DNA of 64,000 nt from NCBI RefSeq assembly GCF_000233695.2, contig NZ_CM001488.1:1476202-1540201 (forward strand), given 5' to 3'. This stretch comes from Desulfobacter postgatei 2ac9 (GTDB lineage: Bacteria; Desulfobacterota; Desulfobacteria; Desulfobacterales; Desulfobacteraceae). Positions 46,101-53,380 of the stretch are shown here, in pieces. The position numbers were made by a program, and so were the translations under genes. The notes beneath the pieces are model-generated. The model saw nothing but the letters and a program-made list of their open reading frames with translations. It did not search any database and was not told the DNA's origin. Each line of letters begins with the position of its first letter. Position 1 is the first letter of the stretch.

Positions 46101-47379
46101 TGATGGTATCCACATCCGGGTGAAGATTCACGGCTGCGGTGGCGTGGGCCGTGATCTCATCGGGTTCTAAGTCCGCACCAATGATTTTACCGGAAATGCG
46201 TCGGCCGGAACCTGTGGTTCCGCACCCCTGGATTTTGAACACCACCTTTTTTTCAGCCATGAGATGGTCACAGGCTTTAAATATGCGCTGGAAAGCTTCC
46301 ACCGGCCTTGACGCGGTCCGGGTGTAAAATCCGGCTATAGGCTCACCATTCTGGTCAATAATAATGCTTTTGGTGCTTGTGGAACCTACATCAAGCCCTA
46401 AAAAACCTTTAATCGAAGATCCATTATCAATGGGTTTGAAAATTTCAATTTCAACGGATTCAAAATCAAGGGTTTCAACGGACGAAAAGTCAGGATAATC
46501 AGACAGGGTAAGCTCAAGCGCCGGATTAAGCATGCCTTTTATTTTTTTTCGGTCCAGGAAAAAGGTGTTGATATCATTCAAGGACTTGGCAGGTACATGG
46601 GTATTCATCATTTCATCAGCAAGACATAGCGCTGCGCCCATGGCCCCATAAAACAGGGCATGTTCTCCGTTGACAAGGCGTTTGCCGATAATGGATTCAA
46701 GATGCTTTTTAACGGCATTATTTTTGGAAACACCGCCGCAGAATATAATATCTTTTTCCGGGATATTCTGCTTGAACAAGGTGTCGGCAATGTTCCTGGC
46801 AAGCCCGTAGCACAGTCCGTCACAGATTTGTTTAAGATCATAGCCCTGCTGTTGGGCATGGATCAGATCTGTCTTTGCAAACACCGCACACCGGGTGGCG
46901 ATGTCCGGCCGCCGACCGCCGTTTTCAAGGGCCATGGATGAAATTTTTTCCGATCCCGGCAGGTGAATTCGTCCGGCCTGCTGGTCGAGGAATGCACCGG
47001 TGCCTGCTGCACACCCTGAATTCTGCCGCTGGCCCCTGTAATTGCCGTGGCCGTCAAACAGGCTTAGGAAAAATTTTTCCCCGCCCACATGCAGAATAGC
47101 GCTGAAATCTTTATGGATGTGACGTGCGCTGCGTATGACAGCCACCTGTTCGTCAACACAGAGCGCTGCATTGACATCTGTGGGCGTGGATGCGGTTTTA
47201 GCCACATGGGTCACCGATGAAAGGACCTTATGGTTCAGCATTTTTGTCAGACATGCCCTGACATCGCCATGATGGTATTCAGATGCTTTATGCAAAAGAT
47301 TGCCGTTTCTATCAATAATTGCAAGATGAACGGATACGGATCCGGCATCAATGCCAAGGATCGTGGCAGGTTTATCCAT
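43159..47379 (-). CDS. Giant CoA-dehydratase-activase-like protein (two ASKHA ATPase domains + DUF2229/HgdB-like)
   Basis: A single 1406-residue chain. The first ATPase domain (about 1-280) starts ILGIDAGSVSVHLAII and has NSGCAAGTGAFLDQQA. The second (about 325-590) starts LGLDVGSTSTKSIII and has CAAGTGSFIEEQAMRL; the CAAGTG turn carries the bridging [4Fe-4S] ligand in 2-hydroxyglutaryl-CoA dehydratase activators (HgdC/BadF). A cysteine-rich linker (CRLCTNHCKI) follows, then a DUF2229-type and an HgdB-like region up to the C-terminus (LVAVNPTFCCPGLVTEAMAS). Such proteins couple ATP hydrolysis to difficult one-electron reductions. The substrate of this widespread large form is unknown. The gene stands alone. 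Confidence 0.85.
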   Translation of the reverse strand: MDKPATILGIDAGSVSVHLAIIDRNGNLLHKASEYHHGDVRACLTKMLNHKVLSSVTHVAKTASTPTDVNAALCVDEQVAVIRSARHIHKDFSAILHVGGEKFFLSLFDGHGNYRGQRQNSGCAAGTGAFLDQQAGRIHLPGSEKISSMALENGGRRPDIATRCAVFAKTDLIHAQQQGYDLKQICDGLCYGLARNIADTLFKQNIPEKDIIFCGGVSKNNAVKKHLESIIGKRLVNGEHALFYGAMGAALCLADEMMNTHVPAKSLNDINTFFLDRKKIKGMLNPALELTLSDYPDFSSVETLDFESVEIEIFKPIDNGSSIKGFLGLDVGSTSTKSIIIDQNGEPIAGFYTRTASRPVEAFQRIFKACDHLMAEKKVVFKIQGCGTTGSGRRISGKIIGADLEPDEITAHATAAVNLHPDVDTIIEIGGQDAKFTIVKNGQVTSSVMNAVCAAGTGSFIEEQAMRLNCPLSEYSQRAQGIAAPVSSDRCTVFMERDINYFFAEGYGKNEILASVLHSVRDNYLTKVANIAQIGDRVVFQGATARNRALVAAFEQKLNKPIHVSRYCHLTGALGIALMARQMKEKGELPESGFRGFHLWKETIPVRQEVCRLCTNHCKITIAEVEGEALAYGFLCGRDYHTKKRVNPSGLYDLLGLRKEVRHRTLPEQGVLKKSGKKITIGLPNALHMTHDLDFWQIFFKEIGLSVVTSCKCTDPVKQGKQIAGAEFCAPVLALHGHVRFLEDKCDYIFLPFYFEDKTNEKGLRRHHCYYTQFAPAVLSTLTNQGKILSPIVKYLYTNFHTKMQLYDTFKKIGANISFFDISSAWDRALSAQKNMEQALAGLWRSQRSTGRADVLLLGRPYTVLSSSMNNNIPGIFANLGIKTFFNDMIDLEGIDYSPIEPLLKQIHWKHAAKNLQAAYVAATTPNLYPVYISSFRCAPDAFAVDYFKEIMGSANKPYLVLELDEHDSSVGYETRIEAAVRAFENHRRQDQAPQTTDASLFIPKFDRSIEQKTVIFPNWDAISGHLIVNIIKNEGHNAILMEENQETLKKALLTNTGQCLPLNAVAAGFIHTVEKNGLSPENTVLWLNQSDIACNIKMYPYHIQKILTRHGKGFEKARVYLGELSLFDLGFKASTNTYFAYMFGGLFRSIGCKIRPYEINKGQTDEALHTAGAIMGTAFLTGGSKEKALKEIMSVFEQIPVKKETRPKVGIFGDLYVRDNRIMNQNLIQFIEDNGGEVVTTPYYQYVQIIANAYFKKWFKEGKYLSLISNKALLTAVKTMEKKYYPFFAPFFNETELKVNAPYEHILETYGMLPEHTGESMDNLLKIHYIVNEHPDIALLVAVNPTFCCPGLVTEAMASQIEKKVGVPIVNITYDLSGGNKNRVVVPFLKYLRRSPYSQSRKAFV

Positions 47380-47550
47380 GCTTTAATATGCTCCCTTACG
47401 TCGTTTTAGCTATACCAATACGTATTAGAATAGTGAGTAGGTGTCAATTTTTTTTATCAGGGTTGACGGATTCCAAATCAGATTTGTCAAGTATGGGGCA
47501 GCCTCAAACCGCTTGTTTTTTGAATAAAGAACGCTTATAAGGTATGGACT

Positions 47551-48345
47551 ATGTTCAAACAGCGTATTGAAAAATTAGGCTCCGCCTGCATTGACGGCAT
47601 CCGGTCCATTGGTCGAATATCAATCTTTTTTTCTCAGGGTATCTGCCGGAATTTTGTGCCTTTTGTTCAGATTTCAAAAATCATGGAACAGGTGTGGTTT
47701 ATTGGGGCTAAGTCCATGTTTGTCATTGTGTTGACGGCAATATTTACCGGCATGGTTCTAGGTCTTCAAGGGTATTACACCCTGGTGGATTTCGGTTCCG
47801 AAGCGACCCTTGGGTCAGCCGTGGCCATGACCCTTATCCGTGAGCTTGGGCCGGTACTGTCCGCTATCATGATTACGGCCCGGGCCGGATCAGCCATGGC
47901 TGCAGAAATCGGTGTCATGCGAATTTCAGAGCAGATCGACGCCCTTGAAACCATGGACATTAATCCGGTACGGTTTACCTTTTCCCCGCGTCTTTCAGCG
48001 TCCATTATCAGCTTTCCGCTTTTAACCGCACTTTTTGATGTTACAGGCATATTCGGCGGATACCTGACAGGCGTTGTAATGCTGGGTGTTAACCGCTATA
48101 TATACATGGATAGAGTGATCCGAAGCATTGACCTTGCAGATGTCACCGGTGGATTTGTCAAAGCCCTCGTATTTGGCGTGATTGTCTCTACCATGTGCTG
48201 TTACAAGGGTTTTTTTGCACATATTTCCGGGGCCCAGGCAGGGCAGGGTGCTAAAAGTGTATCCTTGGCCACCACCGATGCGGTTGTCAATTCCTGTGTC
48301 CTTATTCTAATATCTGATTACATCATCACCTTTTTTCTGGTTTAA
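47551..48345 (+). CDS. mlaE: MlaE-type ABC transporter permease
   Basis: The 264-residue permease has five or six helices and the MlaE family signature through VVLTAIFTGMVLGLQGYYTL, LGPVLSAIMITARAGSAMAAE and MRISEQIDALETMDINPVRF. It forms the inner-membrane channel of the MlaFEDB phospholipid transporter that moves lipids between the inner and outer membrane. It is the first gene of a tight mlaE-F-D-A series; the mlaF start follows its stop by 2 bases. Confidence 0.95.
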   Translation: MFKQRIEKLGSACIDGIRSIGRISIFFSQGICRNFVPFVQISKIMEQVWFIGAKSMFVIVLTAIFTGMVLGLQGYYTLVDFGSEATLGSAVAMTLIRELGPVLSAIMITARAGSAMAAEIGVMRISEQIDALETMDINPVRFTFSPRLSASIISFPLLTALFDVTGIFGGYLTGVVMLGVNRYIYMDRVIRSIDLADVTGGFVKALVFGVIVSTMCCYKGFFAHISGAQAGQGAKSVSLATTDAVVNSCVLILISDYIITFFLV

Positions 48346-48347
48346 TC

Positions 48348-49100
48348 ATGGGTCAGCCTTACATTGAACTGATAGATATTCATAAAAGTTTTTCAGCCAA
48401 TCATGTGCTTGACGGCGTCAATCTCACCATTGAAAAGGGTCTGGTGACATGCATAATCGGTAAAAGCGGCACGGGGAAATCTGTTTTGATCAAACACATT
48501 ATTGGTCTGATACATGCCGATTCCGGTCAGGTCCGCGTGGACGGTTTACCCATGAATGAAATGGACAATGATCAAAAACACCGGTTTTATAAACAAATAT
48601 CCTTTATGTTTCAGGATAATGCCCTGTTTGATTTTTTAACGGTGTGGGAAAATATTGCTCTGCCGTTAACCGAGAAAAAAAAGATGCCCATGGATCAGAT
48701 CCGGCAGCGGGTAAAGGAAAAAATGCAGGCCCTGGAGATCAGCAAGCATGAAAACAAATATCCGGGCCAGTTGTCCGGAGGGATCAGAAAGCGTGTGGCC
48801 CTTGCCCGGGCCCTGATTACCGAGCCTGTTGCCGTGCTTTTTGACGAGCCTACGTCAGGGCTTGATCCGGTGAGAAGAAACAGCGTCCATGCCATGATTT
48901 CAACATACCAGAAAGAATTCGGCTTTACCGCTGTTATTGTCAGCCATGATATCCCGAAGATATTTACCATATCACAGCGTGTGGCCATGCTTGATCAGGG
49001 TAAAATTATTTACTTTGGAAAAAGTGACGAGATTTTTCAGACTGACAATGAGACAGTCAAGGCATTTATTTCAGGAAAAGAGACAGGAAAAGAGACCTGA
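48348..49100 (+). CDS. mlaF: MlaF-type ABC transporter ATPase
   Basis: The 250-residue ATPase has Walker A in IGKSGTGKSVLIKHI, the signature LSGGIRKRVALARALI, Walker B in AVLFDEPTSGLDP and the switch His in VIVSHD. It powers lipid transport with MlaE. The LSGGIRKR form (rather than LSGGQ-R) is typical for MlaF. A C-terminal extension rich in Lys and Glu ends the protein. Confidence 0.96.
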   Translation: MGQPYIELIDIHKSFSANHVLDGVNLTIEKGLVTCIIGKSGTGKSVLIKHIIGLIHADSGQVRVDGLPMNEMDNDQKHRFYKQISFMFQDNALFDFLTVWENIALPLTEKKKMPMDQIRQRVKEKMQALEISKHENKYPGQLSGGIRKRVALARALITEPVAVLFDEPTSGLDPVRRNSVHAMISTYQKEFGFTAVIVSHDIPKIFTISQRVAMLDQGKIIYFGKSDEIFQTDNETVKAFISGKETGKET

Positions 49101-49125
49101 TAAGTGAAAAATTAAGGACAGGTTC

Positions 49126-49581
49126 ATGAAATTAATAAATAAGGAATTATATGTAGGCGTCTTTGTTCTTATCGGCCTTTTGTGTGCGGGTTATCTTACG
49201 GTTGTTTTGGGTGGTGTCCCGATGTTCGGCCCGAAGGGGTATACGCTGTATGCATATTTTACCTCTGTAAGCGGTTTGAAAGACGGTGCCCGAATTGAGA
49301 TGGCCGGTGTTGAGATCGGCAATGTCTCTGAGATCAGGCTGGACAAAGAGCGTCTGGAGGCAAAGGTTGCCTTCAGAATCAATCAGGAACTTCAACTCAG
49401 CGAAGACAGCATTGCCTCTATTAAAACCGCAGGCATCATTGGTGAAAAATATATTTCCATTTCTCCGGGTGGATCTGATATCATGCTTGAAGATAAAGAG
49501 GCGTTTAATAATACCGAATCAACCCTGGATATTGAGTCGCTGATCAGAAAATTTATCTTTAAAGATGATAATGAGTCATGA
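49126..49581 (+). CDS. mlaD: MlaD-type MCE-domain lipid-binding protein
   Basis: A 151-residue protein with one N-terminal membrane helix (YVGVFVLIGLLCAGYLTVVLGG) and one MCE domain (LKDGARIEMAGVEIGNVSEI, then IKTAGIIGEKYISISPG). It forms the periplasmic hexameric ring that accepts lipid from the partner chaperone. The length is that of a minimal MlaD. The gene is 25 bases after mlaF. Confidence 0.94.
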   Translation: MKLINKELYVGVFVLIGLLCAGYLTVVLGGVPMFGPKGYTLYAYFTSVSGLKDGARIEMAGVEIGNVSEIRLDKERLEAKVAFRINQELQLSEDSIASIKTAGIIGEKYISISPGGSDIMLEDKEAFNNTESTLDIESLIRKFIFKDDNES

Positions 49582-49609
49582 ACAGGTAAAAACCGCAGGG
49601 GAAATATCT

Positions 49610-50458
49610 ATGAAATCTTATTGGGTCCTTAGTATTCTGATTCTGACACTGATCTCAGGCCCGGTTGTTGCCGGTAATATAGCAGATCAAACCGGACAAA
49701 TGGTATTTTCAGGCGCTGATCAGGAAGCCGGTGCAGCCGATCAAATAGATACGGCACAGGATGATGGGTTTGAAGCAGATATTTTTCAGGAAGATCAGGC
49801 AGAGCAGAGTACCCATGCCATCGTAGCAGATCCTCTTGAAGGATTTAACCGGGCTGTATTCGTTTTTAACGATAAGATTTACATGTATGGCTTAAGGCCA
49901 ATAGCAAAGGGGTATGCCCGGGTAGTTCCCACCTTTGCCCGTAGAGGGGTTAAGAACTTTTTTAACAACCTGTTTTTCCCCATCCGTTTTGTCAATGATT
50001 TGCTCCAGGCCAAGGGTGAAGCTGCAGGCATGGAATTCTCCGCCTTTTTCATCAACACAACCCTTGGTTTTGGCGGATTAAATGATTTTGCCCAGAAATA
50101 TGTGGGCATCCGGCTTCAGGATGAAGATTTTGGCCAGACCCTTGGATCATACGGCATTGGCAACGGATTTTACCTGATGCTGCCCGTTCTTGGTCCCAGT
50201 TCTTTGAGGGATGCCGTGGGCCGTGCAGGAGACTCGCTTATCAATCCAGTCAACTATGTACAGCCCTGGGAATTGTGCTGGGGGGGACGGGGGCTTGAAA
50301 CGGTGAACGGGGCATCATTTCACATCGGAGAGTATGAAGCGTTCAAAAAAGCGTCAATAGATCCTTACACAGCCATGCGTAATGCCTATATCCAGAACCG
50401 AAACGCCCTTGTCAAAGACTTGACCGGCGCGCAAAAATTAAAGGACAGTAAAGAATAA
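49610..50458 (+). CDS. mlaA: MlaA/VacJ-like outer-membrane lipid-transfer protein
   Basis: I start at 49610 (MKSYWVLSILILTLI) because AGGGG lies upstream; the frame is open 15 codons earlier within mlaD. A Sec signal peptide without a clear lipobox is followed by an acidic low-complexity stretch, then the MlaA core: DPLEGFNRAVFVFND, GVKNFFNNLFFPIRFVN, EDFGQTLGSYGIGNG and LPVLGPSSLRDAVGRAGD. MlaA is the outer-membrane channel that removes mislocalised phospholipid. In E. coli it is a separate lipoprotein; here it follows mlaD with a 28-base gap, and MlaC is not found next to it. Confidence 0.92.
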   Translation: MKSYWVLSILILTLISGPVVAGNIADQTGQMVFSGADQEAGAADQIDTAQDDGFEADIFQEDQAEQSTHAIVADPLEGFNRAVFVFNDKIYMYGLRPIAKGYARVVPTFARRGVKNFFNNLFFPIRFVNDLLQAKGEAAGMEFSAFFINTTLGFGGLNDFAQKYVGIRLQDEDFGQTLGSYGIGNGFYLMLPVLGPSSLRDAVGRAGDSLINPVNYVQPWELCWGGRGLETVNGASFHIGEYEAFKKASIDPYTAMRNAYIQNRNALVKDLTGAQKLKDSKE

Positions 50459-50599
50459 AAGACAGCTTCAATTTTTTTTCAGGCTGAGCAGTCCCAAAAG
50501 TTCCTTAAATATATTTTGTCTGACACGGTCCTTCATGATATTTTCCTAAATATTTTATAAGGCTCTATTCACTAAACCACGTGTCCCCTGTAGCCCCCT

Positions 50600-50632
50600 G
50601 TAGGTTGGGTTGAGGAACGAAACCCAACAATT
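50600..50632 (+). repeat. REP-like palindrome, copy 1
   Basis: A 33-base sequence with a GTTGGGTT / AACCCAAC stem and a GAGGAACGA loop. An exact inverted copy of all 33 bases lies at 51179-51211. It stands 16 bases outside the end of the RAYT remnant, as expected for the REP sequences that such transposases mobilise. Confidence 0.85.
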
Positions 50633-50647
50633 ATCTTTTCAAATCCA

Positions 50648-50936
50648 TCACTCATGCCCAACACCTTCATCAAAATCCAAAACCACACCGCCCCCCCAAT
50701 TTTCCGGGTATTGTCCCTGTTTCACATATTGGTGAAAACTTGAATATTTCCAACTTCCCGGGGCATTAACCAAGCCATGTTTAACGGGATTGTAATGAAT
50801 GTATTCCACATGCCGCATAAAATCCTGCTCATCTTTGTTTTTTGTTTTCAGGGGCAGAAAACACCTTTTTCCGCCCGAACGTTACTACCGTGAAAAAATA
50901 AGTTCCTCCTGCAATCTTTGCCCGACGGTACCGCAT
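50648..50936 (-). pseudogene. REP-associated tyrosine transposase (RAYT), internally deleted
   Basis: On the minus strand an ATG at 50936 begins MRYRRAKIAGGTYFFTVVTF, the typical N-terminus of RAYT (Y1_Tnp/IS200-like) proteins. It runs about 35 residues to a TGA. In another frame the C-terminal part follows directly: KDEQDFMRHVEYIHYNPVKH, then a WKYSSFHQYV segment, ending VGHE and TGA at 50648-50650. An intact RAYT has roughly 80 more residues between these pieces, including the catalytic His pair. So an internal deletion plus frameshift has killed the gene. The REP-like palindromes around it are its probable substrates. Confidence 0.8.
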
Positions 50937-51014
50937 ATCTTAACCGTTTCATCATGGTTCGTTAATTTGTGTTATCCATTTTCCCATCTGCCCGGTGCCG
51001 CCCCTGTGGTCTCC

Positions 51015-51048
51015 AATGTTGGGTTGAGCGCAGCGAAACCCAACATTT
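51015..51048 (+). repeat. REP-like palindrome, copy 2
   Basis: Same GTTGGGTT / AACCCAAC stem as the other two copies, but with a different loop (GAGCGCAGCGA). It lies about 80 bases upstream of the RAYT start. It is in the same orientation as copy 1. Confidence 0.85.
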
Positions 51049-51178
51049 AACCAGGAGCATTCATCAAACCATCCATGTTCATATAAATTTTCAGCCCATA
51101 TCCCATTCAAAAAATTTTAATGAATCAATTGTTTGTTGGGTCGTTATATCCCAGCCTTATTTCCTCCGGTTTGCATTT

Positions 51179-51211
51179 AATTGTTGGGTTTCGTTCCTCA
51201 ACCCAACCTAC
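51179..51211 (-). repeat. REP-like palindrome, copy 3 (exact inverted copy of copy 1)
   Basis: The 33 bases are the exact reverse complement of 50600-50632, so the two copies bracket the RAYT remnant and the middle copy. Its right end touches the end of the adjacent transposase remnant. The identity shows recent spread or gene conversion compared with the decayed RAYT. Confidence 0.85.
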
Positions 51212-51705
51212 GCAGCTACGCAGCTCAATTGATCATAGTCATCCGTAAAGCATTTGAGGGCTTCACTCAGACCGTGCTGTAACCGGATCAGCCGTTCATC
51301 TGAAATATGAGCGATAAATACCTCCAGGCAATCACAGACTTCCCTAAAGCCTTGATACATTTCAATGCCTGCCATGCGGAATGGTGGACGTCCCTTTAAA
51401 GTCAGCAGATAACGCACCCTGCGTATCAGCGAATCCACAATGGATTGCCGTTCCTGTTCCACCTGATCGACTGAATGTTGTTCCGTTTTCCCCTCGGTGG
51501 TAGGATTTTCAATCACAGGTGACGGCAGCAAACCCGTTACCGTCAATACCGGGTTGTTCCACATGCTCCGGACGGATGATCTCCCCGGCATTTTCCCGGA
51601 CCGTTTTCCTGAGTTCAACTTTTGTTCACCACATAACGGACATTGATCTAATTCGCAAATGTACATTTCCGATGTTTGAGGGTATAATATACGACGTGTT
51701 CTCAT
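51208..51705 (-). pseudogene. Transposase remnant (zinc-ribbon N-terminus and distal C-terminus only)
   Basis: From the ATG at 51705, with AAAGGAGAAC 8 bases before it, 165 residues are encoded. The start MRTRRILYPQTSEMYICELD leads to a CPLCG zinc knuckle. The C-terminal half (RVRYLLTLKGRPPFRMAG, then YQGFREVCDCLEVF) is helical. I associate this combination with the two ends of a much longer DDE-type transposase of low-copy insertion sequences; the catalytic middle is absent. It is therefore probably an internally deleted transposase gene, though a small standing protein is possible. It adjoins REP copy 3. Confidence 0.4.
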
Positions 51706-51850
51706 GGCATGTTCTCCTTTGGGCGTCTTTGTTTTTGGCAAAACATTTATTGCCATGAGAACTTCCTTTATTCAACCCTTTTCGGGGTGAGGTTTGCGGT
51801 ATTGCGAAAAAAGATACTACGACCACCAATAAAAGCTTATACATCTTCAT
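51626..51850 (-). pseudogene. Truncated secreted-protein gene behind the riboswitch
   Basis: An ATG at 51850 has an excellent ribosome site (AAGGAGGAG, 5-6 bases ahead) and encodes MKMYKLLLVVVVSFFAIPQ, a signal-peptide-like start. After about 25-30 residues the reading frame enters the DNA of the neighbouring transposase remnant in another frame and ends at 51626 without sense. The original gene was therefore cut by that element or by a deletion. Given the leader, it was probably a secreted protein under cyclic-di-GMP control. Confidence 0.5.
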
Positions 51851-51983
51851 TTCTGCTCCTCCTTATCACCCTGAAATTAACAGATCTCTTCCAATGACGC
51901 CCTCTGGATCAACCGCATAATAAATACACCCTGGCCGAGTTTTCCTCGTTTATTTTTATTTCGCTTTCCTTGATTCCCCATTT

Positions 51984-52030
51984 AAAAAAACAGACGGTTT
52001 TCCTTTGCCCTCCATAAAAACAAAAACCGA
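51984..52030 (-). terminator. Probable terminator of the riboswitch expression platform
   Basis: On the minus strand CGGTTTT and AAAACCG form a 7-base-pair stem around a 21-base loop, followed by TCTG and seven T. It begins just after the aptamer's 3' end, where an intrinsic terminator controlled by ligand binding is expected. The stem is not GC-rich, so strength is uncertain. Confidence 0.45.
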
Positions 52031-52130
52031 GTCACCCTTCAAAAGGCAACCCGGCTTTCTATTGATGCAACTTTAAGACCCGTGGCTTTCCGTCCCTGCT
52101 TCACAACAGGTTTGGTATTTTCTATTTTTT
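52028..52130 (-). promoter_or_regulatory. Cyclic-di-GMP-I (GEMM) riboswitch, partly degenerate
   Basis: Read on the minus strand the segment has the order of a GEMM-I aptamer. AAACC is followed by a 6-bp P2 stem closed by a GTGA (GNRA) tetraloop (CCTGTT-GTGA-AGCAGG). Then come GGGACGGAAAGCC, ACGGGTCTTAAAG, and the closing AGCCGGGTTGCC. The 5' strand of P1, usually a GGCAA-like segment before AAACC, is not recognisable, so ligand binding may be weakened. A terminator-like stem and a truncated secreted-protein gene follow downstream. The family is recognised from memory of its consensus; a covariance search would settle it. Confidence 0.6.
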
Positions 52131-52367
52131 TTCGAGAAAATAAGCAATCTTCATACCGAATTTAATAAACAAATATCAAACAAATAAAGTCGGGCTGAAA
52201 AAGCTTATTATTTCAACCCATAAGAATATTTTCGCCAGGCAATCCCCCCATTATCATATTCGGAAAACTATGGGTTTCTCTTAGGAAATTATTTTCTCAT
52301 GATATTTTAGTTTAGGAAGTATTTGTTATAATTTGTGTAAAAGATTCATATTTCAATATTGTGATAG

Positions 52368-52440
52368 CCATGAAGGACATGATGCACATGAAGAATATAT
52401 ATCGGGAAATTAATCTTCATGTCCTTCATGCGCTTTATGG
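52368..52440. repeat. Imperfect inverted repeat of CATGAAGGACATGA type
   Basis: CATGAAGGACATGA near 52369 and its reverse complement near 52416-52430 (CTTCATGTCCTTCATG) enclose about 33 AT-rich bases. The rest of the non-coding stretch 51851-52486 holds only the riboswitch region and AT-rich sequence. Whether this is a mobile palindrome or a transcript hairpin is unknown. Confidence 0.5.
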
Positions 52441-52486
52441 TTTTAATTTGGAAGTATCTCAACTTTAAAACATTGAGGCTGGAGGA

Positions 52487-53290
52487 TTATTTTTCAATGA
52501 GATTGGCCCGCCTGTTGGGCAGAAAGTATCTCATTTTGTGGGTGCGGATCTGTTCAAGTACCGACATGTCCAGTATATAGGTGTGCATTTTATTTTCGTA
52601 TGCGATGTTTTCACCGGCCAAAAATCCGTCAGGGCCAAGCATCATGGATATTCCGGGGAAATTAAGCCCTGCATCATTTTCGCCGACCTGATTAACCGCT
52701 GCCACAAACACGGCATTATCAAATGCCCGTGCCGTTAAATGGCGCTTCCAGGATGCGCTTTTTTCTTCAGGCGTTCCCCGTGGAGACGCATGGGGAATAA
52801 AAATAATATCCGCCTTTTTTAATGCCATGGCCGTGGATAATTCCGGAAAATGGGCGTCGTAACAAAGCTGGATTCCGAAATGCACCCCTTTGAATTTAAA
52901 GACCTTGACATCATCTCCACAGCTGAAATAGGGTGCCTCAAATGGAGATAAATGAATTTTTCTGTACCTGGCCACGGACTGATCCGGGCGAAACACCAGG
53001 TGGGTGGCATAGATTTTTTTAGACGCCGCCTTTTCAACAAGTCCGGTTAGTATCGCGATATTGTATTTTTGTGCAAGCCGGTTCAGCTCATCCATCCATC
53101 CGGAATCAAGGGCAACGGCATTACTTAAATCCGCCGGGGCATACCCTGTAAGGTTCATTTCAGGGAACACAACAAAATCACAGTTCTGCTGTGCCGCATC
53201 AGAAATATTTTTGACCGTCAGGGCAAGATTGTGCGCGAACCGGTTCACAGGGCAGTTCTGGATGACCAGGGTCACACGGATGTTTTGCAT
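52487..53290 (-). CDS. Nitrilase-superfamily carbon-nitrogen hydrolase
   Basis: The 267-residue protein has the three catalytic residues of the family in order: Glu in FPEMNLTGYAP, Lys in RKIHLSPFEAP and Cys in IQLCYDAHFPE. It hydrolyses an amide or nitrile-type bond in the cytoplasm. I start at the ATG at 53290 (MQNIRVTLVIQ); an in-frame TTG lies five codons upstream. The substrate cannot be inferred from the sequence, and it is not in an obvious operon. Confidence 0.9.
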   Translation of the reverse strand: MQNIRVTLVIQNCPVNRFAHNLALTVKNISDAAQQNCDFVVFPEMNLTGYAPADLSNAVALDSGWMDELNRLAQKYNIAILTGLVEKAASKKIYATHLVFRPDQSVARYRKIHLSPFEAPYFSCGDDVKVFKFKGVHFGIQLCYDAHFPELSTAMALKKADIIFIPHASPRGTPEEKSASWKRHLTARAFDNAVFVAAVNQVGENDAGLNFPGISMMLGPDGFLAGENIAYENKMHTYILDMSVLEQIRTHKMRYFLPNRRANLIEK

Positions 53291-53380
53291 AATAACCCAC
53301 AACAAATCAGGGCTAAAATGGACGCCGCAGGCGCCTCATTCTCTTGTTGCTTGCCTCTTGTCTCGAGTTTCATGAACAGG

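Noticed and set aside
50600-51211. Three similar palindromes considered as a CRISPR array
   Set aside because: Only three copies, mixed orientation and unequal spacing of hundreds of bases, with RAYT remains between them; REP-like elements explain them.
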